This document shows positions 46,204 through 57,945 of a DNA stretch of 64,000 nt, in pieces; position 1 is the first letter of the stretch, and every line of letters begins with the position of its first letter. Origin of the DNA: Amborella trichopoda. Lineage: Eukaryota > Streptophyta > Magnoliopsida > Amborellales > Amborellaceae. The notes below the pieces were generated by a model. The model saw only the letters and a list, made by a program, of their open reading frames with translations. It had not been told where the DNA came from and did not search any database. The stretch is from positions 288,094-352,093 of the forward strand of contig NW_006499677.1 in the NCBI RefSeq assembly GCF_000471905.2, given 5' to 3'. Position numbers and translations under genes: made by a program.

Positions 46204-47109
46204 CAGCCTGCCCAAGTGACACCACCCCCGTCGCCCAACTGCAAGTGTCTCAGAAATATTCTGGGACCCCACATGTATTTTCCAAATAATTTTGGCACCT
46301 TGTTGACCAATTTTTGGCTTAAAATAAAAATTTTAAAAATATAAGAAAAATATTTTGCTTCAGATAGGTCTGTTCTGTTTCTGGCCTTTTAACTTTATTT
46401 TAGTTTGTTAATTTTGATTGAAATCATGTTTTCCCTCCTTTCACCGTGTTTAGTTTAACTTTGTTTCATCAAATTTAAAAAGATAAAAAAATTTTAAAAA
46501 ATATATATTGAGGGTTGCTAGCACCCTCCCTAAACTGGGTCCCGTTACTTAGCATGGACTGTGCTTGGTCTCACTGTTTTGACTGTACTTTCTTAGGGGT
46601 TGCCTACTCCTCCATCTATAATGTGCTTCAAGCGAGCTTCACCTCAAAGCGTGAATCACTAGGCATGACTGGTGTCAAGCGCTCACTTTATTTCTTCATT
46701 GCATTGTGTGCCTGCCCTTGCCACTTTATTTTTTCTTGCGTGCTTCATTACACACCCCAGCACACACCGGACCTTGAATGCCTAGGAAACCAGCAAACAA
46801 ATATTTCAAAAAATCCAAAATCCACGTTAATGGCGTGAGGAGAATCTAGCTTTGAGACTCGAGGAGGTTGGGATTCGCGTAACTTTAATTGCGAACGCCC
46901 CTCCGTAATATTTTGCCTCAAAGCAACTCCACGTATAGTAGGACTTGGTGAACATCCTATAACAGGAGGCCAGAACCTATGTGGGGACCTATATCATCCT
47001 AGCTGCATTTCAATAATAATGAACCCACTCTCATGCCAAGCCTACCTATAAATCTAGGTCAAACGTTTTCATGTGCTGCTGTGCTTGTTTTTTTTTTGTT
47101 AGTTAATCT

Positions 47110-47590
47110 TAGATCTCAGTTTGGACCCGCTTTTGGTCCGAGCTGGACCCTCTGGGTCCAAGTCCAGACCTGTACCGAGCTTAACCTAAGTTCGAACCAG
47201 GTTTTCACCTCGGTCCAAACTTAAGCCCCCTCTTGATCCAAGCCGAAGGCTCGTTCCTAGTTCATCTTTGATCTAGTCCGGGTCTATACCTAGTCTGATC
47301 ATCAAAACTCTCTGAGTCCGAGTACATGCTTATACCTAGCTTAGCTTAGGTCTGAACCAGCTTTTTCCATGGTCCGAACCAGGGCCCCCTTTTGGTCTGA
47401 GCTAAGGGCTCGTGCCTAAAACAACTTTGATCCAGTTCGGGTCCATACTCGGTCTGATTATCACAACCCTCTTGGTCCAAGCCCAAGCTTGCACCCAGCT
47501 CAATTCAAGTTCAATCCCCGTTCGGACCTAGACCCACTCTTGATTCGAGCCGAGACTCGTACCTAGCGAGTCTAGGTCTTAGTCTAACAT
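47110..47590 (+). repeat. 160-bp tandem repeat in the E leader
   Basis: Three degenerate units, rich in GGTCCGAGC and AGCTTAACCTAAG. Marker TCTGGGTCCAAG recurs at 47151, 47311 and 47470, giving 160 and 159 bp. Related shorter CTAGGTCTTAG motifs continue to about 47790. Confidence 0.75.
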
Positions 47591-47805
47591 AAGTCTAAAT
47601 TTAGAGTTTCCTCTAGAGCTAGACTAGGCTTACCCTAGTTCAGGGTCTGAACCAAAACCCATTGAGTCTAGTAAGTCTAGGTTCCAATCTAGTCTTAGGT
47701 CTTAGTTAAGGTTTTGCCCCTAGAGTCAGGCTAGGTTTTCCCTAAGTCATTGAGTCTAGATCTTACCTAAGTCTAGATTTTAGGACCCCATCAAAAGCAA
47801 TCACC

Positions 47806-50222
47806 ATGTCAGTCACTCAAGGTGACTATGATGATAGCTCCACGGCCGACTCTAAGCCCAACCGTTCTAAATCTAGGGACCAGTATGCTGCGATCCCTTG
47901 GGATTATCGACAGAACTCAGGTCAATCCATTATTTAATGCCTAGGACTCAAATTAGAGGCAGAATCCCAAGCATCCACACCTAATCCTAAGATCTGTGTG
48001 GTCCGAAAAGCTAGTTCAGCTCGAAAGACTTTGAATAGTTAGGGGTTCCGACCTGGGGTCGTCCAATAGGAGCTTTAGGCAACCAAAGTAGGAGCCGAGC
48101 GAGGGAAGAAGTTCATGCCGTATCTAACGCCAATTCCCACAACTCGAATCAAGACAACCTCGAGGCACAATGATCTCAAAACCAAGACCCACCTAGGTCT
48201 AGGGGATCTAACACAACCTCGAGCTACCATAGTACAGACTGTACGAAGCAGAGGTGTCAATATAGACCAACCCTTAGGCGAAATAGGCATCCAGGCTTCC
48301 CTCAAAAGTCTAGTTGACCTAGGTTACACTGCTCATGCTCTAGCTTACGGGTCGATCCCAAACCAACTTAGTGGTATAGGTCAACCCTTAGCCCAACCGA
48401 GTCAACCGATTCTTCAATTGATTCCTCTAATTCACCCGGTCCAACAAACCGTGCAATTTCCTCAACCGGTGGCGACACCCATGGGTCAGTATGCCCTCAG
48501 GCACAGGTATATCAAACCGCCCCACAGTGGCTCATCAGTCTCAAGCCCATGCAGGCCACACGTACCCCAAGTATCGACTCATCAATCTATGCTTGGGAAC
48601 CCACCGACCAGTGGGCCTACTGTCATGTCAAATACTCAACACGAAGGCACCTTAAAAGCAATACAGGATATGCTTGTAAGAATGGGCATGCATGAAATTT
48701 TACCCTCGAAGGCCTATGTTCATGAGACCCTTGGAGGCATGAAAAACCTTCCCTTGGGATTTATCGTCCTAGAATTTAGAAACAAGTTCAATGGGAAGAG
48801 CGATCCAGATACTCACATCAACGTGTACCTCCTCTCCATTCGAGCTTTGCGAAACAAGGCTTAACCAGCTGAACGTCATATTTTCGCAAACATTAACCAG
48901 CGAGGCCTTGAACTGGCATGGGTCGACACCAAGACCTCTCTCCCTGAGCGAGCTCAGTGCAATGAAACAAAACCCAGGAGAATCCTTTGACGATTTCATC
49001 AGGGATTCCGTGAAGCGACAATGCGGGTCATAGAATGTCCACTTACGGACCCAGCCAAGATCTCCATAATCTTAAATAATGTCCCTTCTGAATACAGGAC
49101 CTTCTTCAGCCAAGGTCTTATCCCCCACTCTTTTGACTCCATGATTGAGCTGGTGGCACAACATGAAAGGGCTAGAGGGACACCCCTCAGCACCAGGCCC
49201 AACAATAAACCGGTAACAACTCCCCAAAATAAGAACAAAAACAATAACAAGGGGAATGCTTCTGGTCAAGTTAACGAGATTGTCGTTAATAAATCAGCTC
49301 ATGGTTCAGCTGCTCAACGCAACAATCAGAACCAAAACAGAAGGAGTCAGCCTAGAGCCAACGCTAAAAGTAATAACCAAAGGCGAGAGGATAATTTCAC
49401 TCGTCTCAAAGACCCATTAGAAAAAGTGCTGAAATTACACTTGGTTAGAAACATGGTTTATCTCTTGCCACCATCTGAACCACCATTTGAAGTCACGGAT
49501 AAGAGCAGGTGGTGCAAATGGCATCAAAACCATGCTCATGATACGCAAAACTGCTTGTATTTGAAACGGACGATTCAAGGGTTAATCAATAGGGGGAGAC
49601 ATCACTGTCACACCTAGAAATCAACCTGTCGAAGAGGCTAATCAAAAGATGGGTATCTTCACAAATTCTCTCCCTGAAAATATGGCCACAACGATCGAAA
49701 AGTCGGGACCTCAAGACAACTCAAAAGAGAATGTCATTATTCACATGGTTGAGAGTGGAGACGAAGAAGTTGATCCTAGTCAATTCATATTTGCTTGTGA
49801 TCATCACTTTCAAGAGCCCGAAGAAGATCTTTTGAGCCTTCTAAGAGGAAATCCTTCATCTCTGAATGTCGATAACCTTCCCAAGTGGGACCGATATGAC
49901 GAAGATGACACACTAGAAATTGATATGGTCAGGATCAACGAAAAGTGATCATCTTCCAAACAAGGGGCTAACACCCCAAAGTCTCCCATTACTCTTGCTA
50001 AGGTTGGCTCTATCAAGCTTCAGGCTAGCTGGTTTTGTTCCCTAACCCGAAGAGGCTAAGTGTTCAAACCCATTCAATTGATGGCCGATACACTCGATCA
50101 AAGAATGGAAAACACCTCAAAAGCCAGACAACCACCAGAGGCCGTAGATCATGAACCAAATAAAGAACTTCAAGGATCCGCAACCACCTATGATCTACCG
50201 GCTCATCTCGGGAATATCCAGG
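47806..50222 (+). pseudogene. Gag of the Tat/Ogre-type element E, cut by T3
   Basis: Starts MSVTQGDYDDSSTADSKP at 47806, with early in-frame stops (near 47935). The Gln/Pro-rich N-terminus covers 48115-48640. The capsid-like core follows: IQDMLVRMGMHEILPSKAYV, then LEFRNKFNGKSDPDTHINVY. Two frameshifts follow (about 48840 and 49015), between which reads EALNWHGSTPRPLSLSELSA and MKQNPGESFDDFIRD. The original frame resumes with VPSEYRTFFSQGLIPHSFDS and a Asn/Gln-rich linker. A zinc-binding-like WCKWHQNHAHDTQNCLYLKR is at about 49507-49566. An acidic tail (SGDEEVDPSQFIFACDHHF) and a Gag-protease linker run to 50222, where the T3 3' LTR starts. Protease and RT are not in the window. Confidence 0.88.
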
Positions 50223-52884
50223 TGGTTAGGTGCTTCGATATCGCCTTCCTGGATCTTGGTGATCGGGTGACACGTGTCTTAGGATTGGAAGACCCGGGAC
50301 CTGAGATCTCTCTCTCGGGAACCTTGTTCACAGAAAAAGGACAGGTGTCCAACTAGTAAGAGAGAAATTTGGATCGTGATGCGGGACTTACCTCACTTGG
50401 GTCCGTGACACAGTCGGGCTACCTCGCGTGAGCACCCTCTTAGCTCACGTTGGAAAGCCCCCTGGCATATGGCTGGTTTGGAATCACCTCCCATGATCTA
50501 TTTCTCCTCTCCTGCAAACACACGAACATGTAAAAAAATAGAGGTGTGGCAACTCGACTGACTGAAAGTGAGATAAAAGAAATGAAAATGAGAATGAAAT
50601 GAAAATGAGAGAAGAAGTTCAACGATGTGTCGACTGATCAAATGACAGGACTGACGCGATGGTTGGTCAAACAAGGCAGCAAGATGGGAAAAGTAGCTCA
50701 AACCGGCACGATGGCAATACTGCTCGACGACGAGACTGTCCGAACGGCTAGTCTGGCACGATGGCAGAACTGATCCGGTAATCGACTTAATGTGGTAGCA
50801 AGACTGGCACGGTAACTCAGACTGACACGACGACAATGCTACTCTACGTCAAAATCAACATCGACCAGTTTGACATAAAAGCAAATCTGTTGTGGCAGCA
50901 AGACGGGCACGGTAATTCAGACCGGCATGATGACAAGACTCGCACGAGCGCGAGGCTTAGCCTGCCCTCTTGTCAAACAAGCGATTGAGACAATGAGAGA
51001 GACGAAAGTGAAAATAAAAGTGAAGGTGAAATAAAAATGATGGAAAATACGATGAAAGAAACATGAAGTAGGTGAATTAAAATAAAATGGAATTAGAATT
51101 AAATAAACTAAAATAAATAAAATCAAGTGGGACAAAGTAAAATGAAGTGGAGTAAAATAAATTTGGAGGAAATAAAATGAGATCATATGATAAAATAAAT
51201 GGATGGAATAAGAGTAGGGTATGGTGTAGTAAAGTGAGTGAGATGAAATGAATGGAATAAAATGGAATGAATTAAAAGTGAAATAGTGCCATGGAATAAA
51301 GTAAAAAAAAAAAAAGGGTATAGAAAGTAAAATGGTGTAAGTTAATAAAATAATAAAAAAGAATTGATTGAGAGAGAGAGGGTTGAGTGTTGAGTCATTT
51401 GGATGAGATGGCATTAGGTTTTTATTGGAACGAGAGGGTATGGAGTTAAATAAAATAAATAAATAAAGTTGCTTAAGAGAGAGAGAAGAAGAGTTGGGGC
51501 ATTGGGTTTTTAAGGTGAGAGGGCGTGAACGAAGCGCGACGAAAAGTGGGATGAAAAGAAAGTTCGACGGAGAGTTTTGAAAAGAGAAGAAAGCAAGGAA
51601 AATGAAAAAAAAACAAAAGTGGGGACTTCGTTCGTGGCTTTTAGAGAGAGAAATAACAGGGATATAATGGGAGAGTGAGAGGATGCAGAGGGATGCATGG
51701 GGAGGAAATGAGAAGGTGACCGAGAGGGGCTGGAGAGTGGGAGAGGCGGAAGTGACTGAGAAAGGTCGGAGCTTGGTCATGGGAAGGAAAGAAGAGGTGG
51801 GCGAGTCGTTGTAGATGGGTGAAACAGAGTGGCGAAAAAGGAGGTGGACGCAGCAAGGTGGAAGAGATTGACGCGATGGCTGGAGATGGTAGCATCAAGC
51901 TAACGAGAATGGCTGCAATTTGAGAGAGTGGGAGGCGAGCAGGTTGCAGGTACTCTTAGAGAGAGAAAGAAAACATGGTGGCAGTGTGGCGGCAGAGAGA
52001 GGAGGCAGACGGTGGCTGTGGAAAAGAAGAGGGGTGAGGTGAAGAGAGGGGAGACACGACGGCTGTTGTAGTGGTCGCAGCAGGTGATTGAGGGAGATGC
52101 GGCTGCGAGAGGTTGCAGCAGGGTGGAGGAAGTTGAGCAGCTGAGATGGTAATGGTGGGAGAGGAGGGAAGAAAATGTTGGGTTGCTGGTGGCACAGCGA
52201 TAAGGGATAGAGACAGCAGTGAATTGGGGATGGCCGCAGGAGATTAGGGAGAAAGCGGTGAGCCGGGGAGAGATGGGTGAGAAAGAAAGAGAGAAAGTCA
52301 TGGGCAGTCGCGTGTGTATGGGAGAAGGAAGTGGGAGAGTTTGGGTTGATCATGGGTGGTGGCTGCTATGAAGGAAGCAGCGGAGCAAGGTGGGGCGCAG
52401 CAGGTTGCTGCCGTGCGGATTGTGAACGGCTGTGAAGATGAGGAAAGGGTTGAAGAGGCACACGGCGATGGCTGGGGTTCACGTGCGGCGATGGGGCAGG
52501 ATATGTCACACACGGCGATAGGGTTAGGAAAGGGGCGCACGGCCATAGGTTGGAGAGTCGCACGAGACGTGGATAAGAAGGGGGATTTGGGAGACGGTGG
52601 TCACACGGAACCGCATATTGTTATAGTGAACGAGGTCACCATGAGGGTGCACTAAAGAGAGGTGCTGCGAGGTGGAAAAAGAAAAGAAAATGGACGAATC
52701 GTGAGGGGTCATCAGGAAAAGGAGGAGGTGGACCCTAAGGTCCACATGGAGGAAGTAGTCAAATAGGGGTAAAATGAAAAGGGAAGAGGGTTAGTGGTCA
52801 TGTGGGACCACGAAAAGGAAAGAGAGAAGAAGAGCGGAAGAAAGAGCAAAGTACAAACGGTGATAGACTTCTGTCATCTATGAA

Positions 52885-52995
52885 AGAGGAGAGAGAAAGA
52901 GAGAAGGAGAAGAGAGAGAAAAAAGAGAGAGAAAGAGAGAAGAGAAAGAAAGAGAAGAGAGAAGGAGAAAAGAGAGGAAGAGAAGAGAGCGAAAG
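52885..52995 (-). repeat. GA-rich simple repeat in the T3 3' LTR
   Basis: Irregular AGAGAGAAAGAGAGAAGG sequence just downstream of the LTR TATA on the minus strand; the T1 3' LTR and the solo LTR have CT/GA tracts at the same place. Confidence 0.8.
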
Positions 52996-53132
52996 GGAAA
53001 TATTAAACTTCGAGGTATCGACCAAAATTTTTTTTTTTCCTTCCTCTCTCTCCCAAGACGTGACCCATCAATAGGCAAGATAAAAAATTTTATTCAATAA
53101 ATGAAGGGTCTACGTACAATGGTATTATGTAG

Positions 53133-53140
53133 TATATATA
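53133..53140 (-). promoter_or_regulatory. T3 LTR TATA box
   Basis: TATATATA on the minus strand, in the position equivalent to 12046 in the solo LTR. Confidence 0.55.
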
Positions 53141-55954
53141 GAATTGTGCCTAAACATGAGTGGATTGATCAAACATAAAACTAATTGCTGAAAATTACGA
53201 TTTAACTGAATTAAAAGAAATTAGAAAATAGGATGTAAAATGATAGATTTGCCCCTTCCAAACGATTTGTGAAATTCCAAAATAGTCAATATGTTGCTGC
53301 CCTAAAACTTATGCAATTCTTCATGGATGATCCAGGTTTGTTCTGATGCCCGTTTGATCGAAAGATGATTGTTTTCTTATAGGGCTTGGCATGTCGATCG
53401 ATTTGATATCAACTTCGAGTCATGGATCGTGCTTTTAGGCCACGATCATGTGACTTGAAATTTGGATGAATATTGAAACTTTAGATCGATAGTGTGCTCG
53501 TTTCTTGATGTTTTTCCTGTGATTTCTTCACTGGATCACACTGTGCATGCCATCAGGATCGCGTGGCAACAAACGCAACTCGATTCCGTATTCGGATGAA
53601 GATTTTGTAACTTTGGAGTTTTGATTGGAATCTGGAATTCTTGCGTCGGAATTGGTAGTCACTTCGTCGGCTTTGTGTGCAAAATCCAACCGTTCATCAT
53701 GTACGGAGTTCGAACTAAAAATAGCCCTAGACCTTACGCACGTGATGGAACTGCTTTGTACGTCGATTGGGCTAGCGAGCAGTGTGATTTTGTCGCTCGA
53801 ACGCGGTGCGTCGCTGCTGATTTTCCTACAACTTTCTTTACAGATCAGCAACTCTCTCTAGCTTTTCTTCGCGCTCAGGGGTCGTCGCATGGCGTGCCAT
53901 ATATCGAAACGCTCGTCTTGAAGAGACAAACAGGCTTACAAAATTTACGCATGATCTGATTCGAGACGAGTGAAATATTAGTCTCACAAGACACTGTTCG
54001 TGATTGTCCCTTTAATAGAGTTGAGTTGCAGGGTGGACGCACGAGAATAGCGTGCAGCTCCTCCTATTTTACTCATTTGCCTATAACTTATCCCTGAAAT
54101 GTCCGTTTAAGTTGAAATTTGACCCTTAGGGGTTTTTCAACTATGCCGGATCCAATGGTGGTGGTCCCATAGCAATTTGACGCATCGAAAATATAGTTCT
54201 AGTTATTTAGGGTGCAAGAGGCTGATTCTACCGAAACTATTTCTGTGTCTGCACTACCTTAGACATGTCGGAATGTGACGAAACTTGGCAGGAGACTTTT
54301 GAGAGTCCTTGTGAAGATCTTGACCCGTTCTGGGGCCATTATAAGACTGTCAAAATTTCCACTGTTTGTTAGGCTTTATTGACCAAGGACCAAGGTGCTG
54401 AAAAATGTCTTCAAACAGCTTGCCCCACCGAAATGAGAGGGACAACATTCGTAAAGGATGCTAAGACATTTGAATGCAATGTACAAGTCCATTCGTGGAG
54501 ACTTTAGGGGAAGAAGAGACGTTTTGAGGGATCTGTAGAACTCCTCACCCTTAAGGGACTATTTACGATTCTGACAGCATGAGGATTTTTTACGGACCCC
54601 ATTGGTCAAAATCGGGCATATTTGACGATCAAGTCTATAAACCTTTGGTCGACATTATTTGCTGCTACACCAGGTTTGCTTTTGATGATCAAGGTATCTA
54701 TGTAGGTCCCTTCTAGAGAGGTCCAATCGGGGGCTTCTGACCTGTCCCGGAGATATGGGCCTATCGGCTAGGGGGAATTTTGGAGAGGCGGCCTCATGGG
54801 CCCCATCCTGCTGGGTCCAGTCGGGGGTTTTTTATGGGCCTGTCTCGAAGATCTAAGCATGTCGGCTACGGAAGGTTTTTGACGAGGCGATCTCATGACA
54901 AGGACTAACCCTGAAATCTCTGGCAGGTTAAGCCTTGGCTTAGTCAGTTTCTTATCTTCGTGATGGTCTTTAGCATTCTGGAGGGATGTTTCGATCATCG
55001 TCCTCACCCTCAAGGACTCTTATTGTTTTTGGCGGTTAAGTGTGGGAGATCTTATGAGGCTCTCACTCCCGGATGAGCCATTTTTCATTGTGATTGGATT
55101 TTGGGAGTTGAGGATTTTACGTAGACCTCATTAGTTAGAATTATACTTGTTTTGCGATTGGGTGTCAGCTGAGGCTGTGGTGCTGTGTCGACCTTCTTTT
55201 TGTTGATCCAAGTGACCTTTGTGTGTTTTAACTTGAACAAGGGAAGTGGCGCCTTAAAGACGGGTTTCACCAACTTCCTTTATTTTTGAGCTCTTTTACC
55301 CATAACCTTGCGAGCATGTCCACCCTTTTCATTCGTTTTTCCTCATAGTGCCCTTTTGAGGTTTTCACCGTACTTGGGTTTTTATTTTCACGGAACACTT
55401 TTACTTAAGGTTCCGTGACCATGCCCGTCCATCATTTTTACTTATGGTGTTACCTTGTCCAGGTGTATACCATGCCTATTTTTTTTAGGGTCATGCTTTC
55501 AAGACCTGTGTGAAGCCTTTTAATGTCATATGGTCAAGATGTGCACTATAGTTTAGGGTCATACAGCTGGATCGTAGTGGTGATGAATGGCGGTCTGTGT
55601 AGGCCATGGAGTGAGTATGGTGGTGGTTTTGACTCACTTTGAGGAGATGGCAGAGGCTACCTATGAAAAACGGATGATGGTGAATGGTGGGTAAAGAGTG
55701 GTGACCCACTAGCTGATGGCGAGTATGGATGGTGGAATGGTTCGCCATTTTGTGAGCATGGGTGAAACTCACTAAGGAATGATGGTAATGAGGTGAATGG
55801 ATTCAATGGGGGAAGCAATGGAGGTGGTGCGCGAACATGAACGAGTCAATTAGGGAAGGCATACGTGAAGATACACATAAAGGGTGTGTGCGCATAGGTG
55901 TGGGGGCATCTTTAAGGTCATGCCTCTTGGACCTGGGCAAAGCAGTTTAACATC

Positions 55955-56275
55955 ATGCGGCCAGAATATATACTATGGTTTAAGGTCATACAGCTTAGAC
56001 CGTGGTTATGCAGTTTGAAGTCATGCAACGAGGACCATGCAGTTTAAGGTTGTGCATTTAGACCTATGTTACAGTTTAAGGTTATATAGTTTGGACCATG
56101 GTTATGCAGTTTAAAGTCATGCAACCATGACCATGCAGTTTAAGGTCGTGCACTTAAACCATGGCCGTGCAGTTTATGGACATGCAGCACGGACCATGGT
56201 TGTACAGTTTAAGATCATGCAGCACAGACCATGGCTATGCAGTTTAAGGTCATGCAACACGGATAATTGTGTGGG
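55955..56275 (-). repeat. 35-bp tandem array, T3 distal
   Basis: About nine units, reverse complement of the T0/T1/T2 family (GCAGTTTAAGGTCATGCA). Confidence 0.85.
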
Positions 56276-56769
56276 TCGCCATGTAGGTGAAGCTCCCTGG
56301 GGGATAGGTCTGTGGATAACATTCTGAGTCCCTGGGGATAAAATAGTTAAGGCTATACACAAGCAAAGAGCTTTAGATGAAGATGGTGGCCCTACGAGGA
56401 GTAGCAAATGGAAGTAAACTTCACTGGTGATTAAAAGGGCAAGTGTGACTCCTTGGGATGAAGGATGAGGCTTCCTGTAACTCTATTGGGGATGACAGGC
56501 TGGAGCATAGGGGTAACCCCACTGGGGATAGTGGTAGAACACAGTCGACGGTAATGAGGTCTAGCATAAGGGCACACATGACAAGAAGTGGGGTCAGAGG
56601 TACTTAAAGGTGCATGATGGAGGCTTAAGGGGGCTATGAGTGGTGTGACTCAACTGGAAAAATGGAGGTCAAGAGAGTCTTGAGGTAATGGTGATGCGTG
56701 GAATGGGTACAATGGATGGCGAAAGCACCCTATCAGATGTAAGGATATACGGTTGAGACTGTGGAACGC

Positions 56770-57215
56770 CTCTTTGAGATATTGCTTTGTAGAGGTGGGT
56801 GCATGCCTTGCATGCTTTGCTTTGAATCCTCACAGTCGAAACTGCGGTACACCTCTTTGTGATATGGCATTGTAGAGGTGGTCGCATGCCTTGACGGTTA
56901 CATGCTTTGCTTCGAAGCCTCACAGTCGAAACTGTGGTACACCTTTTTGATATATGGCTTTATAGAGACAAGCGCATGCTTTGACGGTTGCATGTTATGC
57001 TTTGAAGCCTCACAATCGGAATTGTGGTACACCTCTTTGATTTATGGATTTGTAGAGGTGGTCGCATGCCTTGACGGTTACATGCTCTGCTTCGAAGCCT
57101 CACAGTCGGAACTGTGGTACACGTCTTTGATATATGGCTTTATAGAGGAGGGTGCATGCTTTGACAGTTACATGCTTTGCTTCAAAGCCTCGCAGTCACG
57201 ACCGAGGTACACCTT
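56770..57215 (-). repeat. 90-bp tandem array private to T3
   Basis: Five units with ACCTCTTTGATATATGGCTT and CGAAGCCTCACAGTCG; starts at 56770, 56853, 56943, 57033 and 57123 (83 then 90, 90, 90 bp). A plus-strand frame stays open as a 30-residue repeat (YMLCFEASQSELWYT) because 90 is a multiple of 3. Not seen in T0, T1 or T2. Confidence 0.9.
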
Positions 57216-57689
57216 GATTAAGGAGGATACCTCGGAGATGTGGTGTCCTTTCACCGTGGACATTGTGAAGGAGGATGTGGTAGGGGATGTGTAGGAGGGT
57301 GTCATGCGGTAACCCCATGGAGACATGTTAGAACAGGAAGCAGCTTATAGTCATGCAGATGGATTATATGTCGCACAGTTTAACGTCCTACTACAGGGAT
57401 GTTTGACATTTGTACTCGTGATGACCTGCAGGAAAGGCTCAACACGCCTTCATTTGAAAGTGAGTGCCCCAAAGGGTTTTCACTACACATCTTTTATTTT
57501 GAATTTCTTGCCCACAGTACCTTTGCGGGTTTTCACCATGCTCATCTTTTTTTTTTTCTTTTTCTTTTTGACATATTTTGCCCATGGTGGTCTTTGGGGT
57601 GCATACCATGTCCGCCATCATTTTTTTTGACATTTTTTTACCCATGACACCCTTGCGGGTTTTCGTCATGTCTGTCTTCTTCTCTTTTT

Positions 57690-57945
57690 TTTTTTACGGA
57701 AGCGTGTTTAAGGTCATACCACCATGACAATCAATTTCACGTGTTTTAAGGTCATCAACCGAGACCTGAGGGCATGTTTAAGGTCTTGTCTCCAAGACTA
57801 TCTATTGTGCAGTTTAACGTCATGCCACTAGGATGTGTGCTATAGTTTAGGGTCGTATAGCTTGGACCGTTCAGTTTAAGGTGTAACTAGACCTCTGCTA
57901 CAGTTTAAGGTAATATACCATGCAGTTTAGGGTCGTGCATCTAGA
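57690..57945 (-). repeat. 35-bp tandem units, T3 proximal
   Basis: Degenerate units of the 35-bp family directly adjoining the last gag codons, marking the deletion junction that removed pol. Confidence 0.75.

Larger units (their letters stand above)
45732..47805 (+). other. E 5' leader (2.1 kb)
   Basis: Long untranslated leader, as in Ogre-like elements. AT-rich to about 46500, with hairpins at 45860-45882 and 46185-46203, then the 160-bp repeat. No gene supported. Confidence 0.65.
50223..54417 (-). mobile_element. T3 3' LTR (4.2 kb)
   Basis: On the minus strand it starts TGTTTGAAGACATTTTTC at 54417 and ends AAGCACCTAACCA at 50223. It is the longest LTR of the family here. The centre holds an AATAAAATGAAG-rich tract (about 51000-51480), GA-rich tracts and GC-rich unique sequence (51780-52750). 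TATA is at 53133-53140 on the minus strand. Long minus-strand frames (for example 50917-51780) are hydrophobic low-complexity read-through and are broken in the 5' LTR copy, so they are not called genes. Confidence 0.87.
54418..57926 (-). other. T3 3'UTR
   Basis: Reverse of the T0/T1 3'UTR order: end block with G-rich TTTCGGTGGGGCAAGC at the LTR edge (candidate polypurine tract), a single copy of the GGAGTGAGAGCCTCA motif, the GGGCATGGTG block, two 35-bp arrays, a spacer and a private 90-bp array. No gene supported. Confidence 0.75.

Noticed and set aside
50917-51780. A 287-codon minus-strand frame in the T3 3' LTR, rich in Phe, Ser and Leu and membrane-like
   Set aside because: It translates an AATAAAATGAAG-rich low-complexity LTR centre. 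The matching part of the 5' LTR (62349-63265) is broken by a frameshift, so no coding constraint is seen.
52356-52655. Overlapping frames on both strands in GC-rich sequence of the T3 3' LTR
   Set aside because: Several overlapping frames in an LTR centre with no domain and no second copy for comparison.
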